NCBI RefSeq assembly: GCF_016718685.1 | Contig: NZ_JADKCX010000018.1 | Coordinates: 1 to 64,000 of the forward strand | Direction of reading: 5' to 3' | Origin: Haliscomenobacter sp. | Lineage (GTDB): Bacteria; Bacteroidota; Bacteroidia; Chitinophagales; Saprospiraceae | Length of the DNA: 64,000 nt | Position numbers and translations under genes: made by a program | Shown here: positions 17,615 to 26,025 of the stretch, one piece after another | Layout of the letters: each line of letters starts with the position of its first letter | Position numbering within the stretch: position 1 is the first letter of the stretch | Notes under the pieces: generated by a model | Databases searched by the model: none | What the model was told of the DNA's origin: nothing | The model's input: the letters and a program-made list of their open reading frames with translations, nothing else

Positions 17615-18940
17615 ATGAGAAAACAATGCTTAACAAGGGCATTCTACATCCTGGCAGTGCTATGCTTTGCTGCCAACCTCTTACCTGCTCAAGACCTTTT
17701 TGAGCTCAAGTTTACCGACAAATTAGGTGTAAAGTACAAAGGACTTCTGGTGCTTTTTAACGACAGCAAAATGTACATGCGGGTGGCCTACAATGCCGAA
17801 AACATGTACAAGGTAGTGAACGTGGATTACAAATCGGAACATGGAACAACCGACGGCAGCGAATACCTGGTACTGATGGGTTCAAACCCCCGGTTCATTA
17901 CCCAATCGGGGCAATACGGTTACAATCCGGATCACATCATTTTTTTGGAAAAACAGGAAAAACCCTATTTGACCGACGACCCAAATGACACGTCCAAGCT
18001 TCTGCATGCCGATGCATTCAGGGCTTTGACCAAAACCGACATCACCGATCCTTACCTGCGTGAATTTTACTCCTCTGATGAAGCCGATTACAAGGCTTTA
18101 CGCAGGATGTTCAATCTGGACTTGAATAGTTTGACCCTCAAGCCGAAAACGAATACCAATACGTATTCAGCGGGCACAACCCTGCACCTGGTCATTGCCG
18201 CGAATACCAACATTGGCGATATCGGGATGAGTTGTGCTCGCGACCAAGCTTCCTTGACTGCAGAATTTAAAGGAATTGCTACTTCATTGGGTATTGGGTA
18301 CAAGCAGTACTTGATCAACGGCGATAATTTTACCAAACCGGCAGTGCTGAATACACTCAATACCTTGGTTCCGGGCAGCAATGACGTGGTAGTTTTTGTG
18401 TACCGAGGCCACGGTTTCCGCTGGAACGATCAACAGGGTGCCTGGCCACAATTGGACATGCGTAGTTCTCCGTATACCCGGATTGGCGAGAACACCGCGC
18501 TGGATTTGGACTTTGTGTTCAAAAACATCAAAGCCAAAGGTGGCCGTCTGAATATCGTGTTGGGGGATTGTTGCAACTCCGGTATTGACATCAGTAGCCC
18601 GCTAACGGGCAGTGAGTTCCTGGCAATGCAAGCCAACAACAATTACAACGACGACAAGCTGCGGGCTTTGTTCATGAATTCCAAAGGCAACTTGATGGCC
18701 ACTTCCGCTAGTCCGGGAGAGGTTTCCTGGGCGAATAATGCCAATGGCGGCTTTTTTACGGTCAGCTTTTTGCAATCGCTGCGCGAAGAAATCAGTTTCC
18801 TGCGCGAGGATACCGCCGATTGGCGAGACTTGATCAACAATACTGTAAATGGAGCCAAAAGAAAATCCTCTAAAGGAGTTTGTAGCAATTGTACCGTGCA
18901 AAACGGGATTTATCACTACGACGTTACGCCGAAAAATTGA
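17615..18940 (+). CDS. Secreted caspase-like (C14) cysteine protease
   Basis: 441 residues with an N-terminal signal peptide (FYILAVLCFAANLLPAQ). The first ~170 residues form a domain with no recognised family. From ~185 on there is a caspase/metacaspase p20 fold: LHLVIAANTNIGDIGMSCARD, then the catalytic His in VYRGHGFRW (His ~266) and the catalytic Cys in LGDCCNSG (Asp318-Cys-Cys320, the D-x-C-x-S-G pattern). Both catalytic residues are intact. Metacaspase relatives cut after Arg or Lys. A secreted form suggests action in the periplasm or outside. Its stop overlaps the next start (TGATG), so it is coupled to a small partner. Confidence 0.85.
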   Translation: MRKQCLTRAFYILAVLCFAANLLPAQDLFELKFTDKLGVKYKGLLVLFNDSKMYMRVAYNAENMYKVVNVDYKSEHGTTDGSEYLVLMGSNPRFITQSGQYGYNPDHIIFLEKQEKPYLTDDPNDTSKLLHADAFRALTKTDITDPYLREFYSSDEADYKALRRMFNLDLNSLTLKPKTNTNTYSAGTTLHLVIAANTNIGDIGMSCARDQASLTAEFKGIATSLGIGYKQYLINGDNFTKPAVLNTLNTLVPGSNDVVVFVYRGHGFRWNDQQGAWPQLDMRSSPYTRIGENTALDLDFVFKNIKAKGGRLNIVLGDCCNSGIDISSPLTGSEFLAMQANNNYNDDKLRALFMNSKGNLMATSASPGEVSWANNANGGFFTVSFLQSLREEISFLREDTADWRDLINNTVNGAKRKSSKGVCSNCTVQNGIYHYDVTPKN

Positions 18941-19431
18941 TGGTAATGCTAAAGCTATTCATGTGCTTGTTGAGTGTTGTCTTGCTGGGAAATAAATCCT
19001 GTAATTCTGGAGCCTTAGGGGATTTTGTGAACCTCTTAAAAACTTCGGATAAGGTTGAACTTTTTGTTGTGGAAGCCTTTCCTACCGCTGCTCAGGAGCA
19101 AACCCTGGACGCTACTTATGTAGCCGATTACAAGGTGAGTGAGTTTATTCCAACGGACCCGGCTGAAGCTACCGCCTTGACCTTTGCCGCGGTGGATGTC
19201 AAAAACTTTGATCTGATTAATGTTAAAAATTGTCCTTTCATGGCCAAATATGCGTTGCGTTTCAGCAAAGGAAAGGATCGGGTGACGATGGTGATCAGCC
19301 CGGCAGCTTGCGGTAAAGCACGTATGATTTTTGCTTCCGGCGCCAAGGAAAAGAACCTGGAGCTTACGCCGGAGAACAGTTTGGAGGCAGCGATTCAAAA
19401 AATAGTGAGTAAACAGGCTATTGTAAAGTAG
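18940..19431 (+). CDS. Small exported protein coupled to the caspase gene
   Basis: 163 residues, no recognised family. It starts at ATG 18940, which shares its A with the caspase stop (TGATG). The first ~20 residues are hydrophobic (MLKLFMCLLSVVLLGNKSC), which suggests export; the Cys is not in a good lipobox. The rest is a compact alpha/beta sequence with three Cys residues (NCPF, AACG) and an FMAKYALRFSKGKDRVTMVISPAACGKARM stretch shared with no family known to me. Position suggests an inhibitor, substrate or helper of the protease. This is inference from coupling only. Confidence 0.65.
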   Translation: MVMLKLFMCLLSVVLLGNKSCNSGALGDFVNLLKTSDKVELFVVEAFPTAAQEQTLDATYVADYKVSEFIPTDPAEATALTFAAVDVKNFDLINVKNCPFMAKYALRFSKGKDRVTMVISPAACGKARMIFASGAKEKNLELTPENSLEAAIQKIVSKQAIVK

Positions 19432-19454
19432 CTTAGACTGCAATAGCCAAACAG

Positions 19455-19494
19455 AGCCCCCCATGACCTAAGATCAGTCATGGGGGGCTTTTTT
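19455..19494 (+). terminator. Strong rho-independent terminator
   Basis: AGCCCCCCATGAC and its perfect complement form a 13-bp stem with an 8-nt loop, followed by six T residues. It ends the caspase transcript. Confidence 0.92.
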
Positions 19495-19524
19495 GATGGA
19501 AAAAGCTTGAATTCCAAGTCGATT

Positions 19525-20109
19525 TTAAAAAGTATACTCCAAATCCACCTTATAGCCCGTACTGCAACTCGTACATTCAATCCGCAAGCTTTCCGGGAAA
19601 TTATTGGTTTCATTGTACGCTTTAAATTTCAAACCACCCATAAAATCGTCGGTATCAGGAGCGGTATCCTTGTCCCATAACTCGATGGTGTATTCTTCAA
19701 GTGGGCTGGTCAATTCAGGCTTGGTAGCGGGGGAAAATACCGGATTTTGGCCAGAAGCAGGATCGAGCGGAAATGGGAATACTGGTCCTGTCCAGATTAA
19801 AGTAGTGCCTTTGTAGATTTTCATGTACACATCGGGGCCATCGGAAGGGTCCCAATTGCCACCTGTCGTAGTTTTGGCCGGGTATTTGGTCAGCTCCAGT
19901 TTAGTGAATTTAATCACTTTGGGTGTTTGCTGGGTTCCGCAGGTTTCGCCCGTCCAGCGTTCAGTACAACCACAGTTGCCATTATCGCAAGTGCCGCCAT
20001 TCAGGCAGGTTTTTGACTCGCATGGGTCTTCTTTTTTGCAAGAAATGGTGCCAAAGAGTAACAAGAACCCAACTAAGGCCAAATAGAAGAAATAGGATTT
20101 TGTTTTCAT
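19525..20109 (-). CDS. EGF-like domain lipoprotein
   Basis: 194 residues. A lipoprotein signal ends in FGTISCKKE, with the lipid-anchored Cys near residue 24. An EGF-like module follows (CESKTCLNGGTCDNGNCGCTERWTGETC, six Cys in the usual spacing). Residues ~65-194 form a beta-rich domain resembling a C2-like fold (KLELTKYPAKTTTGGNWDPSDGPDVYMKIYKG, IELWDKDTAPDTDDFMGG). It probably sits on the outer membrane facing outward and binds a protein or calcium. EGF modules are uncommon in bacteria but recur in Saprospiria-type genomes. No partner gene is apparent. Confidence 0.78.
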   Translation of the reverse strand: MKTKSYFFYLALVGFLLLFGTISCKKEDPCESKTCLNGGTCDNGNCGCTERWTGETCGTQQTPKVIKFTKLELTKYPAKTTTGGNWDPSDGPDVYMKIYKGTTLIWTGPVFPFPLDPASGQNPVFSPATKPELTSPLEEYTIELWDKDTAPDTDDFMGGLKFKAYNETNNFPESLRIECTSCSTGYKVDLEYTF

Positions 20110-20229
20110 GATTGCAGTGATTAATTAAAGTTTTAGGGTTATTCTAATGCGGTTAGAATACACTGCAATTTACTGGCCGGGAAAAGTGCTCCGCCTCACC
20201 CAAATGGGTGAATTTTTACAAAAAAACAA

Positions 20230-20271
20230 AAAAAAGGTACAAAATAGCCGAGACCATTCTGTACCTTTTTT
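20230..20271 (-). terminator. Hairpin terminator after the ALDH gene
   Basis: AAAAAAGGTACA pairs with TGTACCTTTTTT around an 18-nt loop. In leftward sense the stem is followed by a U-rich run. It lies 32 bp after the ALDH stop and could also act in the other direction. Confidence 0.7.
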
Positions 20272-20302
20272 AATTCCCGATTCCTAATGTTTTTTCATTT
20301 TT

Positions 20303-21832
20303 TCACAGTTCAAACTTGATTCCCTGTGCCAAGGGCAACTGCGTGCTGTAGTTGATCGTATTGGTTTGTCTGCGCATGTACGCTTTCCAGGAGTCGGAGC
20401 CACTTTCGCGGCCACCACCGGTTTCTTTTTCGCCGCCAAAAGCACCACCAATTTCAGCACCACTGGTGCCGATGTTGACGTTGGCGATACCGCAGTCTGA
20501 GCCGGAAGAAGAAAGAAAAAGCTCCGCTTCACGCAGGTTATTGGTCATGATGGCCGAAGAAAGCCCTTGAGGTACGCCGTTTTGAATGGCGATGGCTTCG
20601 TCCAAATCCGCATATTTGAGCAGGTAGAGGATCGGGGCAAAAGTTTCATGTTTTACAATCGCGGCATCAGGGTTGATTTCGGCGATGCAAGGTTTGACGT
20701 AACAGCCGCTCTCATAACCAGAGCCTTCCAGTACACCGCCTTGAACCAGCATGGTACCACCTTGCGCTTCAATTTTTTCCAGTGAAGCCAGGTAATTGCG
20801 TACCGCAGCTTGATCGATCAATGGCCCCACGTGGTTGTTTTGATCGAGCGGATTGCCAATGCGCAATTGGGTATACGCCTTGGCTAAACTTTGGCGCACG
20901 GTATCGTAAATACTCTCGTGAACAATCAGGCGGCGGGTACTGGTGCAACGTTGTCCCGCTGTGCCCACTGCACCAAACAAAGCCCCGGTAAGTACAATAT
21001 TGAGGTCAGAGCTTGGCGTAACGATGATGGCGTTGTTGCCGCCAAGTTCCAGAATGCTGCGCCCCATGCGGCCGGCCACTACCGCTCCCAGGGTGCGGCC
21101 CATGCGGGTACTGCCTGTAGCCGAAATCAAGGGCACCCGAGTATCCATGGACAGGAATTCCCCGACGCGGTAATCTCCGTTGATGATGCTGGAGACGCCT
21201 TCGGGAATCTCGTTTTCACGCAATACTTTGTGGAAAATATTTTGACAGGCAACGGCGCAAAGCGGCGTTTTTTCAGAAGCTTTCCAGATGCTAACGTCGC
21301 CACAAACCAGCGCAATCATGGAGTTCCAGGACCAGACGGCAACCGGGAAATTGAATGCCGAGATGATGCCTACAATACCCAGTGGATGCCACTGTTCGTA
21401 CATGCGGTGACCAGGGCGCTCGGAGTGCATGCTGAGGCCGTACAATTGGCGGGAAAGGCCTACTGCAAAATCGCAGATGTCGATCATTTCTTGTACTTCA
21501 CCCCAGCCTTCTTGCAGGCTTTTGCCCATTTCGTAGGACACCAAACGCCCCAGGGCGTCTTTGTGCTTGCGGAGTTCTTCGCCGTATTGACGGACAATTT
21601 CACCCCTTTTGGGGGCCGGAACGTTGCGCCATACTTGAAAGGCTGCTTGTGCTTTGGCTACGGTGAGGTCGTATTCCTTACGGCTGGTGGTACTGACGCT
21701 TCCGATGAAAGCGCCATCAACCGGTGAATAGGAATCGATGTAGGTTTGAGAAAGGGCTGAAGATTCGAGCCCGGTGCTGGTTCCGTGGTTTTTTTCCTGG
21801 AGACCGAGCACTTGTAGAAAATCTTTGTTCAT
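20303..21832 (-). CDS. ALDH7-family aldehyde dehydrogenase (aminoadipate-semialdehyde dehydrogenase-like)
   Basis: 509 residues, cytoplasmic, NAD-dependent. The ALDH active site is complete: ISAFNFPVAVWSWN (the conserved Asn), the GSTRMGR cofactor loop, ILELGGNNA with the general-base Glu, and GTAGQRCTSTRR with the catalytic Cys. The VNIGTSGAEIGGAFGGEKETGGGRESGSD C-terminal region is characteristic of ALDH7/antiquitin-like enzymes, which oxidise alpha-aminoadipic semialdehyde in lysine breakdown. No other lysine-catabolic gene is adjacent, so the substrate is a family-based guess. It is flanked by a terminator downstream and a repeat hairpin upstream. Confidence 0.88.
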   Translation of the reverse strand: MNKDFLQVLGLQEKNHGTSTGLESSALSQTYIDSYSPVDGAFIGSVSTTSRKEYDLTVAKAQAAFQVWRNVPAPKRGEIVRQYGEELRKHKDALGRLVSYEMGKSLQEGWGEVQEMIDICDFAVGLSRQLYGLSMHSERPGHRMYEQWHPLGIVGIISAFNFPVAVWSWNSMIALVCGDVSIWKASEKTPLCAVACQNIFHKVLRENEIPEGVSSIINGDYRVGEFLSMDTRVPLISATGSTRMGRTLGAVVAGRMGRSILELGGNNAIIVTPSSDLNIVLTGALFGAVGTAGQRCTSTRRLIVHESIYDTVRQSLAKAYTQLRIGNPLDQNNHVGPLIDQAAVRNYLASLEKIEAQGGTMLVQGGVLEGSGYESGCYVKPCIAEINPDAAIVKHETFAPILYLLKYADLDEAIAIQNGVPQGLSSAIMTNNLREAELFLSSSGSDCGIANVNIGTSGAEIGGAFGGEKETGGGRESGSDSWKAYMRRQTNTINYSTQLPLAQGIKFEL

Positions 21833-21839
21833 TGGTTAA

Positions 21840-21923
21840 GGGTTCGGGGGTTCGGGGGTTCGGAGGTTCGAGGATTCGGAGCGCTGAACCCTCGAACCCT
21901 CGAACTCCCGAACCCCCGAACCC
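21840..21923. repeat. Palindrome built from GGTTCGGGGGTTCG units
   Basis: The left side has iterated GGGTTCGGG-type units and the right side has their complements (ACCCTCGAACC, CCCGAACCC), giving a long hairpin with a short AT-containing loop. It lies between the ALDH start and the yqeY stop. Related elements are at 29658-29729 and 55324-55428. Confidence 0.8.
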
Positions 21924-21926
21924 TAT

Positions 21927-22373
21927 TTATTTAAGCAGCTGCTTCACAATTTCCGACACCAACTTTCCGTCCGCCTTGCCGGCCAATTGTTTGGTAGCTG
22001 CGCCCATCACTTTACCCATGTCTTTGGGGGAGCTAGCACCTACTTCGGCAATGAGGGCTTGAAGAATGACGGTCAATTCTGCGGCATCCAATTGTTTGGG
22101 CAAAAACTTTTCGATTACGCTCAATTCTTCCCGTTCTTTTTCCGCCAAATCGTTGCGGTTTTGTTCGACGTAGATCGACAAGGACTCACGGCGTTGTTTG
22201 GCCATTTTTTGGAGGATCTGGACTTCTCGCTCTTCGTTGATTACGTTGCCGCTGCCATCGGTTTTAGCCAAAAGGATTTGGGCTTTGATTTCACGCAGGC
22301 CTCTTTTTGTGGCTTCGTCTTTGGCTTTCATTGCCTCTTTTAAGGCTTCGTTGATCCGATCTTCTAATGTCAT
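21927..22373 (-). CDS. yqeY: GatB/YqeY-domain protein
   Basis: 148 residues, soluble. The YqeY family shares a helical domain with the tRNA amidotransferase subunit GatB. Recognisable segments are LREIKAQILLAKTDGSG, a long charged helix (EREVQILQKMAKQRRESL) and the C-terminal KDMGKVMGAATKQLAGKADGKLVSEIVKQLL. The role of the stand-alone protein is not established. A leftward promoter lies 70-100 bp upstream. Confidence 0.92.
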   Translation of the reverse strand: MTLEDRINEALKEAMKAKDEATKRGLREIKAQILLAKTDGSGNVINEEREVQILQKMAKQRRESLSIYVEQNRNDLAEKEREELSVIEKFLPKQLDAAELTVILQALIAEVGASSPKDMGKVMGAATKQLAGKADGKLVSEIVKQLLK

Positions 22374-22441
22374 TTTACTGATAGTTTAATGATTGCAATG
22401 GGAAGACAAACAAGCAAAGGGATTAGTTTAGTTCCAGGCCA

Positions 22442-22470
22442 CAAAGGTAAGTAACGGGGCGGAAAACAAA
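22442..22470 (-). promoter_or_regulatory. Bacteroidota promoter for yqeY
   Basis: On the minus strand TTTG (22467-22470) is followed after 17 bp by TACCTTTG (22442-22449), fitting TTTG-N17-19-TAnnTTTG. It points leftward into yqeY. Confidence 0.55.
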
Positions 22471-22549
22471 CAGGGAATCTTAGATTATCCTTAACTTCCT
22501 GCCCGTTGCAGGGATTAGACTTTATGTACAACTTGATAAACCTTCCATT

Positions 22550-23539
22550 TTGAACAATCTGCCTTTACTTGAACTTCGCTCGGTTTCCAAATCTTATGGT
22601 GTAGAAGCGGTGGTAGACCAACTCAGTCTAAGTTTGCATACAGGCGAGATTTTTGGGCTATTGGGGGAAAGTGGCGCAGGCAAAAGCACCCTGCTCCAAC
22701 TGGCGGCGAACCTCATTAATCCAGATCTAGGAGAAGTCTGGTTGGGTGGAGAAAAACTCCCTTTGCCCAGCGATTTGCTCATTCCGGGGCATCCTGACAT
22801 CAAAATTGTACACCAGGATTACGGCCTTTCGCCAAACCTTTCGGTGCGAGAAAACATTCGCTATGCACTGCGGTATTATGAAAAAAGTTTTCGTGATGCC
22901 CGAATTGAGGAATTGCTCGAGCTTTGCCAATTGCAAGCACTGGCCGAACAGCCCGCTAAATTGTTGTCGGGTGGAGAAAAACAACGCACCGCCATTGCCC
23001 GGGCATTGGCCGAAGAAGCGCAAATTTTGCTACTGGATGAACCTTTTGCCCACCTCGATTTACTCAATAATCGCCGCCTGGCCGAAACCATCCGCAAGTC
23101 GGTGGCACTGAGTGGAGCGGCTTGTATTTTTGTCACCCATCATACCACTGATGCGCTGGGCTTGTCGCAGCGTATGGGCATTTTGCAGCAGGGAAGTTTG
23201 ATTCAGGTGGGTACCCCACAGGAAATTTACCATCAGCCCTTGAATGCTTACGTGGCAGGTTTGAGTGGAGAGGCCAATGTGCTGGATCTGACCTTGGCCG
23301 AGCAGTATTTTGGTAGGCACAATTGGCATGTTTTGCCCAATGCACAAGTGCTGATTCGCCCGGAGTACCTGCATGTACAAGCTACACCAGGAGCAGATGG
23401 CCTGAAAGCAGAAGTGCGGTGGAGTATTTTTGAAGGGAGCCGTTACCGGGTTTGTGTCCGCCTGGGGCAGTTTGATTTGATGGTGTATAGCGATAAAGCA
23501 GTAAAAGAAAAGCAAGAAGTGGGGATCAGTGTAGTTTAA
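22550..23539 (+). CDS. ABC transporter ATP-binding protein (PotA/CysA-like), orphan
   Basis: 329 residues. Walker A GESGAGKST (~residue 39), Q-loop HQDYGLSP, signature LSGGEKQRTAIARALA, Walker B ILLLDEPFAHLD and the switch His in FVTHH are all present. The C-terminal ~90 residues look like a TOBE/OB domain as in spermidine- and sulphate-type importers. The start is TTG 22550, because no in-frame ATG or GTG lies close. No permease or binding protein is adjacent; the next genes are the paa operon. Import of an unknown solute is likely, and a link with phenylacetate is not supported. Confidence 0.85.
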   Translation: MNNLPLLELRSVSKSYGVEAVVDQLSLSLHTGEIFGLLGESGAGKSTLLQLAANLINPDLGEVWLGGEKLPLPSDLLIPGHPDIKIVHQDYGLSPNLSVRENIRYALRYYEKSFRDARIEELLELCQLQALAEQPAKLLSGGEKQRTAIARALAEEAQILLLDEPFAHLDLLNNRRLAETIRKSVALSGAACIFVTHHTTDALGLSQRMGILQQGSLIQVGTPQEIYHQPLNAYVAGLSGEANVLDLTLAEQYFGRHNWHVLPNAQVLIRPEYLHVQATPGADGLKAEVRWSIFEGSRYRVCVRLGQFDLMVYSDKAVKEKQEVGISVV

Positions 23540-23599
23540 GGTTACAAAAGTGACCAGCAATGGAGTTGGACTTTCCAGTAAAACAAATACTAACTAACG

Positions 23600-23630
23600 T
23601 TTGTTTGTATTTAAAATGAACGTACCTTTG
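23600..23630 (+). promoter_or_regulatory. Consensus Bacteroidota promoter of the paa operon
   Basis: TTTG (23600-23603), exactly 19 bp, then TACCTTTG (23623-23630) match TTTG-N19-TAnnTTTG perfectly. The paaE start is 27 bp further. The -33 region overlaps an AAACAAA-N12-TTTGTTT inverted repeat (23581-23606) that could be a repressor operator. Confidence 0.75.
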
Positions 23631-23656
23631 CCCTCATTGATCAGGCAACAACACCA

Positions 23657-24721
23657 ATGAAGTTTTATCCATTAACCGTAGCAGCTATTTATCGAGAGAC
23701 CTCCGATTGTGTATCGGTGGCCCTGAACGTACCCACAGAATTGCGGGCGCAGTTCCAGTTTGTAGCAGGCCAATACCTTACCTTTCGTACCTGCCTGAGG
23801 GGGGAGGAGATTCGCCGTTCCTATTCGATTTGTAGCAGTCCACTGGACAAAGAGTTGCGCGTAGCCATCAAAAAAGTACCTGGGGGTAAATTTTCCACGT
23901 TCGCCAATGAACAGCTTGTGGTGGGAGATTCCATAGACGTATTGCCGCCCATGGGGCGTTTTGGGAATCAAATTCAAACCCCTCAAACACGGTACTGTGT
24001 TGCCATTGCCGCAGGAAGTGGGATTACACCCATCATGTCAATTCTAAAAACGGTACTCCGACAGGAACCCCAGAGCCAGGTATGTCTGATTTACGGGAAT
24101 AAAAACCGCAGTTCCATCATTTTTAAAGAAGAGTTGGAAGCGCTCAAAAACCGCTATATGGGTCGCTTGAGCATACACTACATCCTGAGCCGGGAAATGG
24201 CGGATGCCGAAATTTTGCGCGGTCGGATTGATCAGGAAAAATGTCGCTTCTTTTTGCAAAAACTCATTCCGGCCCAGGCCGTGGACCACTACCTCATCTG
24301 TGGTCCGGAGGAAATGATCCACGATGTAAAAGCAGTTTTAGCTGAAGCGGAAGTCGATCCCCACAAAATTCATTTCGAATTGTTTGGGGTGCAAAATACC
24401 CTGCGAACAGAAACAGATGTCCCGGAACTGAACGGCCTGCACAGCAAAGTCAAAATCCGTTTGGATGGCGTGACGTTTGACTTGTCCGTTCCTTACAACG
24501 GAGAACGCATTTTGGATGCCGCTCTACGTGCTGGTGCTGATTTACCTTTTGCCTGCAAAGGGGGAGTGTGTTGTACCTGCCGGGCCAAGTTGGTGCAAGG
24601 CGAAGTACAGATGGATGTAAATTATGCTTTGGAGCCGGATGAAGTGGCGGCAGGGTACGTCCTGACTTGCCAGTCACACCCACGCGCTGAACAGGTTATC
24701 CTGGATTTTGATGCCAAATAA
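23657..24721 (+). CDS. paaE: Phenylacetyl-CoA epoxidase reductase subunit
   Basis: 354 residues. FNR-type FAD domain (RRSYSICSSP flavin motif near residue 53; GKFSTFAN), NAD(P)-binding part (AIAAGSGITPIMSILKT; CGPEEM) and a C-terminal [2Fe-2S] ferredoxin domain (CKGGVCCTCRAK plus a distal Cys in LTCQSHP). It passes electrons from NADPH to the di-iron PaaA subunit in aerobic phenylacetate breakdown. Here it is the first gene of the operon, whereas the Escherichia coli order is paaABCDE. paaA follows after 12 bp. Confidence 0.95.
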   Translation: MKFYPLTVAAIYRETSDCVSVALNVPTELRAQFQFVAGQYLTFRTCLRGEEIRRSYSICSSPLDKELRVAIKKVPGGKFSTFANEQLVVGDSIDVLPPMGRFGNQIQTPQTRYCVAIAAGSGITPIMSILKTVLRQEPQSQVCLIYGNKNRSSIIFKEELEALKNRYMGRLSIHYILSREMADAEILRGRIDQEKCRFFLQKLIPAQAVDHYLICGPEEMIHDVKAVLAEAEVDPHKIHFELFGVQNTLRTETDVPELNGLHSKVKIRLDGVTFDLSVPYNGERILDAALRAGADLPFACKGGVCCTCRAKLVQGEVQMDVNYALEPDEVAAGYVLTCQSHPRAEQVILDFDAK

Positions 24722-24733
24722 ACCAATGTCCCA

Positions 24734-25675
24734 ATGATGCAGACGCCCGATCCTCAATTACTATTTGACCTCAAAGTTGCCGAGGAACAACGCATTGAGC
24801 CCAAAGACTGGATGCCTGAGCCTTATCGCCGTACCCTCATACGGCAGATTTCGCAGCATGCTCATTCCGAAATTGTCGGCATGTTACCGGAAGGCAACTG
24901 GATCACCCGGGCCCCTTCCTTACGCCGCAAAGCGGTGCTGTTGGCCAAAGTACAGGACGAAGCGGGTCACGGACTGTACCTGTACAGTGCGGCGGAAACC
25001 CTGGGGGTGAGCAGGGAACAAATGATTGCTGATTTGCACAGCGGCAAGGCCAAATATTCCAGCATCTTCAATTATCCGACCCTTTCCTGGGCCGACATGG
25101 GTGCGATCGGCTGGCTGGTCGACGGTGCGGCAATCATGAATCAGGTGCCTCTTTGTCGGACTTCTTATGGACCTTATGCCCGCGCGATGGTAAGGATTTG
25201 TAAAGAAGAGAGTTTTCATCAGCGCCAGGGGTATGAAATCATGATGACTTTGGCCAAAGGTTCACAAGAACAAAAAGCCATGGCCCAGGATGCACTAAAT
25301 CGTTGGTGGTGGCCTGTGTTGATGATGTTTGGCCCCAAAGACGATGAATCGCCCAATACCGCGCAGTCGATGCAATGGAAAATCAAACGTTTCAGCAATG
25401 ACGAACTGCGCCAAAAATTTGTTGACGCCACAGTTCCTCAAGCAGAATACCTGGATTTGACCATCCCGGACCCCGACTTGAAATGGAACGAAGCGCGTGG
25501 GCATTACGATTTTGGTGCCATCAATTGGGAGGAGTTTTGGGAAGTCGTCAAAGGCAATGGTCCCTGCAACCGGCAACGCCTGGAAGCAAGGCAGAAAGCG
25601 CATGCGGAAGGGGAGTGGGTGAGAGAGGCTGCGATGGCGTATGCAAAGAAAAGAGTTATGAGTTATGAGTTATGA
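24734..25675 (+). CDS. paaA: Phenylacetyl-CoA epoxidase catalytic subunit PaaA
   Basis: 313 residues, ferritin-like di-iron protein that epoxidises the ring of phenylacetyl-CoA. Iron-ligand motifs are seen in HAHSEIVG, KVQDEAGHG and CKEESFHQRQG. Further conserved parts are NYPTLSWADMGAIGWLVDGAA and WWWPVLMMFGPKDDES. The reading frame ends inside a GAGTTAT tandem repeat, so the last residues (RVMSYEL) and the stop codon are supplied by the repeat. It probably shares the paaE promoter. Confidence 0.95.
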   Translation: MMQTPDPQLLFDLKVAEEQRIEPKDWMPEPYRRTLIRQISQHAHSEIVGMLPEGNWITRAPSLRRKAVLLAKVQDEAGHGLYLYSAAETLGVSREQMIADLHSGKAKYSSIFNYPTLSWADMGAIGWLVDGAAIMNQVPLCRTSYGPYARAMVRICKEESFHQRQGYEIMMTLAKGSQEQKAMAQDALNRWWWPVLMMFGPKDDESPNTAQSMQWKIKRFSNDELRQKFVDATVPQAEYLDLTIPDPDLKWNEARGHYDFGAINWEEFWEVVKGNGPCNRQRLEARQKAHAEGEWVREAAMAYAKKRVMSYEL

Positions 25676-25709
25676 GTTTATGAGTTATGAGTTATGAGTT
25701 ATGAGTTAT
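25653..25709. repeat. Eight-unit GAGTTAT tandem repeat at the paaA 3' end
   Basis: Seven exact heptamers and one 8-bp unit (25674-25681) run without interruption. The stop codon of paaA (25673-25675) is formed by the repeat. Because the unit is not a multiple of three, copy-number change within the coding part would alter the PaaA C-terminus. Confidence 0.9.
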
Positions 25710-25737
25710 TTGAATTCATAACTAAAAAAATAGCACT

Positions 25738-26016
25738 ATGGAATGGCCTTTATGGGAAGTTTTTATCCGCAGCAAACAAGGACTCGACCACAAACACGTG
25801 GGTAGCCTGCATGCGGTAGATGCACAAATGGCGATGGAAAATGCCCGCGATGTGTACACCCGCCGCCGCGAAGGCGTGAGTATTTGGGTTGTGGAATCCA
25901 AGTACATCCACGCTTCCAACCCCGATGAGCAGGAATCCTTTTTTGACCCTGCGGATGACAAAGCCTACCGGCATCCTACGTTTTACGAAGTGCCGGATTC
26001 CATCACCCACATTTAA
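25738..26016 (+). CDS. paaB: Phenylacetyl-CoA epoxidase subunit PaaB
   Basis: 92 residues, the usual PaaB size, with WPLWEVFIRSKQGLDHKHVGSLHA at the start and ALQNARDVYTRRREGVSIWVV-type sequence (here MAMENARDVYTRRREG). PaaB is needed for a stable PaaABCE complex and bridges PaaAC units. It sits between paaA and paaC, 62 bp after the paaA stop because of the tandem repeat. Confidence 0.95.
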   Translation: MEWPLWEVFIRSKQGLDHKHVGSLHAVDAQMAMENARDVYTRRREGVSIWVVESKYIHASNPDEQESFFDPADDKAYRHPTFYEVPDSITHI

Positions 26017-26025
26017 TCCGAACGC

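Noticed and set aside
25653..25709. CRISPR or short repeat array
   Set aside because: Units are 7 bp and contiguous without spacers.
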